In this document: positions 60,301 through 64,000 of the stretch, one piece after another
Numbering within the stretch: position 1 is the first letter of the stretch
How the letters are laid out: the number at the start of each line of letters is the position of its first letter
Source of the DNA: Bacillota bacterium
Lineage (GTDB): Bacteria; Bacillota; Clostridia; Acetivibrionales; JANLFN01
Direction of reading: 5' to 3'
NCBI GenBank assembly: GCA_023421675.1
Contig: JAEZTC010000013.1
Location: forward strand, 372,001 to 436,000
Length of the DNA stretch: 64,000 bases
The notes under the pieces: model-generated
Told to the model about the DNA's origin: nothing
Databases searched by the model: none
What the model saw: the letters and a program-made list of their open reading frames with translations, nothing else
Program-made: the position numbers and the translations under genes

Positions 60301-63300
60301 TGACCCTGACGCCAAAGTACGGCTACACGTTCTCAGGTGTTTCCGCCAATTCATTTACATATTCAGATGCTGACATTACCCACTCAGCCGGCGGCGATGG
60401 AAATTTGATTGTGAGCATTGCGTTTCCCGCTACTGCGGTACGTGAATTAGTGTCAATTTCCATCGAAACACAGCCAGCAAAGAAGAGTTATATGGTTGGA
60501 GAAAACTTTGATAAAACAGGCATGGTCATCACCGCAACCTATGACGATAACACAACGGATAGCAACTTCACAGACTACACCATAGACAAAACGGGTCCTC
60601 TGAAGTCGACCGACTCCTCGGTCACTGTGACAGCGAACAGCAACGCAAGCATTTCTACGCAGCAGTTAATTGAGGTTAGCAAACTGGATGGCCCTCCCGC
60701 ACCAACTGTTACATTCTCCTTTGACGGTAAAAACGCCAACAAGCTTATGGGTGCAGCCACTTTGATGCAATACAGCCTGGACGATGGGAACAGCTGGTCT
60801 GACTGCAGCGAGAATATGGATCTGACCGGCGCTACTATTACCACAAGCGGCATTAAAGTGTGTCTTAAGGAAACGGAAACTACCAAAGCTGGCGAAGTTC
60901 AGACCATCAGCATAAGTAAGGCAGCAACACCCACCGCCACCGCAAGCAACGCTACGGTGTCCGGTAAGGGTACCATTACTGGCGTGACTACCAAAATGGA
61001 GTATAAATTATCCACCGATTCCACCTGGACAAGCGGCAATGGCAACCCCATTTCTCTGGATCCCGGCACCTATCATGTAAGGGTCAAGGCCACCGGCACG
61101 GTACTGGCCAGTGACAGCAAAGAGCTGATTATCGCAGAGTTCGTAAAGGGTACGCCGACCAAACTGGATTTGACCTATTCCCTGACTGCATTGGTCTATG
61201 ACGGTAATACTAAGCCCCTGCCCGTGACGGCTGTGTTGGGCATGAACTTGGGCGCAATCACCGTTTATTACAATGGTAGCGCTATCGCCCCTGCCAATGC
61301 AGGCACCTACGGTATTACCGTAGACATTGCCGGCAATGCAGAGTACAACGCTGTAACTGGACTGTCGCTGGGTGACTACAATATTGAAAAAGCAAACTAT
61401 ACCGGCAACACGACGGCTTCTAAGACTGTTCGTGCAAACAAAGCGGAAACCAATCTGACGGTTGCGTTGCCCACTGACCTCCCCGAGGGGGCAAGCTTCG
61501 CTGCGTCCGGCACCGTTGGCGGTGCTGCTGCGCTGATTGCCAGCCACTCCGTGACTGACGCAACGCTCACTTTTAGTACTACCAGTCACGCAGCTTCCAG
61601 CGCCACCATCACCATTCTTGTCACCGGAGCTGCAAACTACAACGATTATGCCGTAGTGGTTACAATTACCGCCGAAGATAAGGAAACAGTCACCATTTCC
61701 GGCTTAACTGCCGCCTCCGGTCTGGTCTACAACGGTATGCCCCAAATCGGCTACACCGGAACTGTGACCATTTCCGGCAACAAGGTTTCGACCGACGAAT
61801 TGGTCTATACCTACACCGGTACCGACAGTGGCACTTATAACAGTACTACCCCTCCCACAAATGCAGGTGCGTATAAGTTGGTGGTTTCCGTGGCGGAGAC
61901 CAATGAGGACTTCGCCGGTGAACATGAAGCTATTTTCTTTATGATTACAAAGAAGGATATCGCCATACCCACTGCGGATACTACTGAGTTTACATACAGC
62001 GGCGAGGAGCAGACATATGTCATTGTGGCGTCCGATGCGTACAGAGTCAGCAACAATAATCATACCAATGCGGGTGTGTACCCGGTAACGGTGGAGCTGA
62101 CAGACAAAGCAAATACGCAATGGGCAGAAGACAAGGATACTAACAATAAAACCTTTGATTTTGTTATCCAAAAGGTCTCGGCTACAGTGACTGCGGACAA
62201 TAAGAGCAAGATTGAAGGTGAAGCCAATCCTGTATTTACATTCACTACCAATGGCTTCGTAAACGGAGAGAGCATAATCGGCGTCACCTTTAACTTGACG
62301 GGAACCACCATTACTCCTGAGGGCGGCATGGTTTCCGGTGGTGGAAACGACAATTATAACATTACCTATGAAGCGGGGACGCTGACCATCAGACCTGCTC
62401 AGGAGGTTCTGGCAGAAACCATCTCAGCTGCAACAATTGCCAAAACCGGTGTCATTGCTTCAGACAAAACAGCTAGTGAAGTGCCCAACGGGCAGAAATT
62501 TGTGTCTACCGCCCTCATGACCGCTCTGAACATGGCTATTGCGGATGCGCAACAGATTTCTGAAGCAGATCCTGTCTTAGATGCTATTACGGCGCTGAAC
62601 AATGCACTCCAAGCGTTTATCGATGGCATCCAGGTCGGCACCATGCCTATTTCCTCCGGCGGCGGCTTTGCCCCCCCGATTGCTCCTGTCACTGAGATTC
62701 CCAATGGCGGCAGCACGACTGGCTCTAATATTGATTTGCTCATTTCCGAAGATAAAACCCTGACTGTAGAAGCAGACACAGGCGCAAAGCTGGTGTTTGA
62801 CACTGAAGCCCTCAAGGGCATTGTCGGCCAGACCTTGAGTGATGTAAAGGTGGAGATGAAGGATGTTTCTCCCGCACATCAGGAAAACCTACCCGGCAAG
62901 CAGGTGTTTTCACTGACGGTTTCCTCCGGCAGCAGCACAATCACGAATTTCAGTGGTGCAGTCACCGTAACCCTGCCTTATACACTTAAGGACGGAGAAT
63001 CGGCACGGGACGTAACCGTCTGGTACCTATCAAGCGACGGCACCATGACTGAGATTCCTTGCACCTATGACCCGGCAAAAGGGCTTGCGACCTTTAAGGT
63101 CATGCACTTCTCCCTGTATGTTGTGGGTGTTAACATGTTCTGGGTCAACCCATTTACCGATGTAAGGGAAAGCGACTGGTTCTGCGGCGCGGTAGAGTTT
63201 GTCAACCGTAACGGTCTGATGCAGGGAGTTGGCGGCACTGCTTTCAGCCCCAATATGACCGTTACGCGCAGCATGCTCGTCAGCATCCTCTGGCGACTGG

Positions 63301-63686
63301 AAAACGAGCCGGCAGCGACAAAAACCATGTCCTTCACCGACATTACAGACAGCAAGTGGTACGCAAAAGCAGTGGCCTGGGCGGCATCAAAGGAAATTGT
63401 AACAGGCTATGACGGCAAGTTCGATCCCGACGGCACGCTCACCCGCGAGCAACTGGCGTCAATTCTCTATCGCTATGCTGCATATAAAAGCTATGATGTG
63501 AGCGCAGGGGACAGCCTCTCTGCTTATGCAGACAAGCCCTCCAGTTGGGCAGTTTCGAGCGTGAGCTGGGCCGTGGCCGAAGGCCTGATAAAAGGCAGTG
63601 GTAGCAGACTTGACCCGAAGAGCGGCGCCACCCGCGCTCAGTCGGCAGCTATATTGCAAAGATTTATTGAAAACATAGCAAAGTAA
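57378..63686 (+). CDS. Giant surface protein: leucine-rich repeats, Ig-like modules and SLH anchor
   Basis: A 2102-residue exported protein. ATG 57378 follows AGGAGG and begins a signal peptide (MRKRLLSMAMALCMVF...ATAA). Residues about 60-355 are BspA-type LRR_5 repeats (SLTEITIPETVTEIGN-like units). About 402-491 is a cadherin-like sandwich domain. About 500-1130 holds Ig-like units present twice: a block with SKFLGGTAYTATVTLTPK at about 500-596 and 920-1019, Big_3-like YKYGETF domains, and SFDGxNANKLMGA units. About 1260-1670 contains MBG/YDG-like domains. About 1675-1750 is helical, and 1924-2100 has three SLH domains (FTDVRESDW, FTDITDSKWY, WAVAEGLIKG) for cell-wall anchoring. Role: adhesion or surface recognition. 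Codon usage marks it as foreign. Confidence 0.88.
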   Translation: MRKRLLSMAMALCMVFSLLPTVATAASNIITGQGYEYNTNTKTLTVKETGGAQRFGGDYYLSHRDECIKAVIQSGVTALGYCEFHMFAALTTVEFSSTITKVSEGAFNQCTSLTEITIPETVTEIGNSPFWGCTALKKITLPSSLTSITEAMFEGCTSLETITFNNINNVKSIGNSAFKGCINLKSFTIPANVTSIGDDAFYGCSSLGSITIPSKVNTIGSWAFYKCTSLTSAIFQNSMTDLPQSIFQNCGNLSSVTLPSNLKTIGIDAFRSCTSLSSINIPSTVTLIDSRAFQECSKLSAVNFTSPSDLNVINDYSFDGCSSLKFIIIPSKVTRLGYNAFSGCTNITAVLEPLIAPTLDGSGIVFTNAAGHKLYLPKTGTGYDAWGWFSSNGQKIMGNVGLTNLTLSSGELSPAFSFNQYNYTATVPTGTSSITITPTSLRGETITVNGAPVVSGQPSNAISLTGDTTTVTIQATYDTTVETYTIAVTKAPAPVDIFTLSGKVTAPVKNITPSTTSIDTSQYTGTVSWKDASGADVGSKFLGGTAYTATVTLTPKKGYTFKGVLANTFTYTNATVIHAAGGDGDLVVSIKFPATAARTLSSIAITAQPKTSYKYGETFSASGMIVKATYDDGTTDNNFTNYTIDKMGTLTPSDTKVTLTAAGTSITATQPIIVAARVLTSIAVTTQPKMTYKYGETFITTGMVVKALYEDGGEDSNFTDYTWDKTGPLTMSDTTVTLTARGTAIKTTLIITINRADGPAAPSLTFSFDGANANKLMGANSTMQYSLDGGVVWSACTNNMTLDVTQISAEKDIKVRIKETDTTKASDIHIIDILPSPAAPSGITATDCTIIANNNGKISGVSTAMEYKLSTVSSWTAVSGNEITGLKDGTYDVRIKATGNTLPGMVTPVTINAYNPATVDKLELDDYVTAPTKNGTPSTTAFETDQYTGVVSWKVTTGAAVGSKFLGGTAYTATVTLTPKYGYTFSGVSANSFTYSDADITHSAGGDGNLIVSIAFPATAVRELVSISIETQPAKKSYMVGENFDKTGMVITATYDDNTTDSNFTDYTIDKTGPLKSTDSSVTVTANSNASISTQQLIEVSKLDGPPAPTVTFSFDGKNANKLMGAATLMQYSLDDGNSWSDCSENMDLTGATITTSGIKVCLKETETTKAGEVQTISISKAATPTATASNATVSGKGTITGVTTKMEYKLSTDSTWTSGNGNPISLDPGTYHVRVKATGTVLASDSKELIIAEFVKGTPTKLDLTYSLTALVYDGNTKPLPVTAVLGMNLGAITVYYNGSAIAPANAGTYGITVDIAGNAEYNAVTGLSLGDYNIEKANYTGNTTASKTVRANKAETNLTVALPTDLPEGASFAASGTVGGAAALIASHSVTDATLTFSTTSHAASSATITILVTGAANYNDYAVVVTITAEDKETVTISGLTAASGLVYNGMPQIGYTGTVTISGNKVSTDELVYTYTGTDSGTYNSTTPPTNAGAYKLVVSVAETNEDFAGEHEAIFFMITKKDIAIPTADTTEFTYSGEEQTYVIVASDAYRVSNNNHTNAGVYPVTVELTDKANTQWAEDKDTNNKTFDFVIQKVSATVTADNKSKIEGEANPVFTFTTNGFVNGESIIGVTFNLTGTTITPEGGMVSGGGNDNYNITYEAGTLTIRPAQEVLAETISAATIAKTGVIASDKTASEVPNGQKFVSTALMTALNMAIADAQQISEADPVLDAITALNNALQAFIDGIQVGTMPISSGGGFAPPIAPVTEIPNGGSTTGSNIDLLISEDKTLTVEADTGAKLVFDTEALKGIVGQTLSDVKVEMKDVSPAHQENLPGKQVFSLTVSSGSSTITNFSGAVTVTLPYTLKDGESARDVTVWYLSSDGTMTEIPCTYDPAKGLATFKVMHFSLYVVGVNMFWVNPFTDVRESDWFCGAVEFVNRNGLMQGVGGTAFSPNMTVTRSMLVSILWRLENEPAATKTMSFTDITDSKWYAKAVAWAASKEIVTGYDGKFDPDGTLTREQLASILYRYAAYKSYDVSAGDSLSAYADKPSSWAVSSVSWAVAEGLIKGSGSRLDPKSGATRAQSAAILQRFIENIAK

Positions 63687-63700
63687 ATAACATAGTATAC

Positions 63701-63736
63701 AAAAGCAGAGGAAGGCGTATGCCCCCTCTGCTTTTT
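63701..63736 (+). terminator. Terminator of the giant surface-protein gene
   Basis: A perfect 11-bp stem (63701-63711 with 63725-63735) followed by T residues. Confidence 0.88.
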
Positions 63737-63769
63737 CACGAGTAATTTTATTATAATCATTCGCCAATT

Positions 63770-63820
63770 GTATCAATAGTCAAAGGCCTCAAACCAGTCC
63801 CGCTCTCGAGCTGCATCGAT
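63770..63820 (-). pseudogene. Fragment of an unidentified gene at the island's right end (minus strand)
   Basis: A minus-strand frame ends KAIDAARERDWFEAFDY then TGA, and is cut by TAG just before the repeat junction. The residue pattern looks protein-like, but I do not recognise the family. It may be the C-terminus of a gene truncated by the insertion event. Confidence 0.3.
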
Positions 63821-63841
63821 TGCTTTCTATTGTGGAATGTG

Positions 63842-63905
63842 TTTATGGAGAGAGGATTTGGAACCACGGAAGGCAGGAGGTGAAAGGAAAATGCAAAGCA
63901 TCTAA
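63842..63905 (+). repeat. Right arm of the interrupted tRNA-derived repeat
   Basis: TTTATGGAGAGAGGATTTG (63842-63860) is identical to 52821-52839 next to copy A. It continues into GGAACCACGGAAGGCAGGAGG and further bases that match 52671-52710 of the palindromic element with only scattered differences. The rest of the window (63906-64000) is AT-rich with no gene seen. Confidence 0.75.
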
Positions 63906-64000
63906 ACTAGTTAATTAACTGTTTTTGTGATATGTTATATAATGTCAAACCAAAATTCCTTTGATGGATTGAAATAGGATTATTTATCCTTGTTGAGGTG

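Larger units (their letters stand above)
57126..63841. mobile_element. GC-rich 6.7-kb island inserted within a tRNA-derived repeat
   Basis: Its left edge abuts 57057-57124 and its right edge abuts TTTATGGAGAGAGGATTTG at 63842. These two arms are contiguous in copy A (52756-52840), so the island sits within an otherwise intact copy; the shared TTT could be a short target duplication. It carries one large gene plus two gene fragments, and its base and codon use (CCC, ACC, GCC, GGC) differ sharply from the rest of the window. No recombinase was found. Confidence 0.6.

Noticed and set aside
61008..61589. Long minus-strand open frame (about 190 codons) inside the giant surface-protein gene
   Set aside because: It is a shadow of the GC-rich coding strand with Thr/Ser-rich repeats; no RBS and no protein-like features. 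Similar antisense frames at 61704-62171 and 62399-62821 are rejected for the same reason.

Overview
The window looks like a chromosome segment of a low-GC, Gram-positive, anaerobic, endospore-forming Clostridia. The inference rests on the spoVAC-AD-AEb-AEa operon, a gerA/B/C-type germinant receptor, several spore-coat genes, spore photoproduct lyase, strong GGAGG ribosome-binding sites with frequent TTG starts, a CheX/MCP/GGDEF/PilZ signalling set and a secreted GH3 glycosidase. A saccharolytic or cellulolytic Ruminiclostridium-like organism is plausible, but the species cannot be fixed from the sequence alone.

Layout. 1-4.3 kb: the 3' end of a flavin oxidoreductase, then a sugar-phosphate operon (PfkB kinase, class II aldolase, DeoR regulator, rhamnulokinase-type kinase). 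4.4-7.2 kb: spoVA operon. 7.4-13.6 kb: two tandem paralogous secreted proteins, each joining a subtilisin-like domain to a caspase/gingipain-like region, plus a lipoprotein that appears to start at ATT. 13.7-19.4 kb: spore photoproduct lyase, cheX, and a trmL - M20 peptidase - 6-phosphofructokinase - DUF2156 operon. 19.6-29.5 kb: the lower-glycolysis cluster gap, pgk-tpi (one fused ORF), gpmI, eno, then secG, an HD hydrolase and rnr. 29.5-34.2 kb: DUF523, an HPr-like protein with no histidine, mtaB behind a structured leader, and ireB - aldo/keto reductase - ruvX - DUF1292. 34.2-46.3 kb: PilZ protein, GH3 lipoprotein, oxidoreductase and DinB genes, MerR regulator, a toroid-protein/radical-SAM pair, a diguanylate cyclase, a chemoreceptor and a membrane protein. 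46.3-52.4 kb: divergent germinant-receptor and spore-coat operons, the latter containing a zinc alcohol dehydrogenase.

52.5 kb to the end is accessory DNA at a tRNA-Pro(CGG) gene. The 3' part of the tRNA and its terminator recur downstream as degenerate copies, including a perfect 68-bp direct repeat (52756-52823 and 57057-57124). Between those repeats lies a very AT-rich 4.2-kb island with a NERD-domain protein, membrane proteins and the remnant of a phage-type S24/LexA repressor. A second, visibly GC-richer 6.7-kb island carrying a 2102-residue leucine-rich-repeat/SLH surface protein sits precisely inside another copy of the repeat: its left arm is at 57057-57124 and its right arm at 63842. 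This modular build-up of islands on tRNA-derived repeats is the most unusual architecture here. The other main points of interest are the dual-protease paralogues, the pgk-tpi fusion and the mtaB leader with mutually exclusive pairings.
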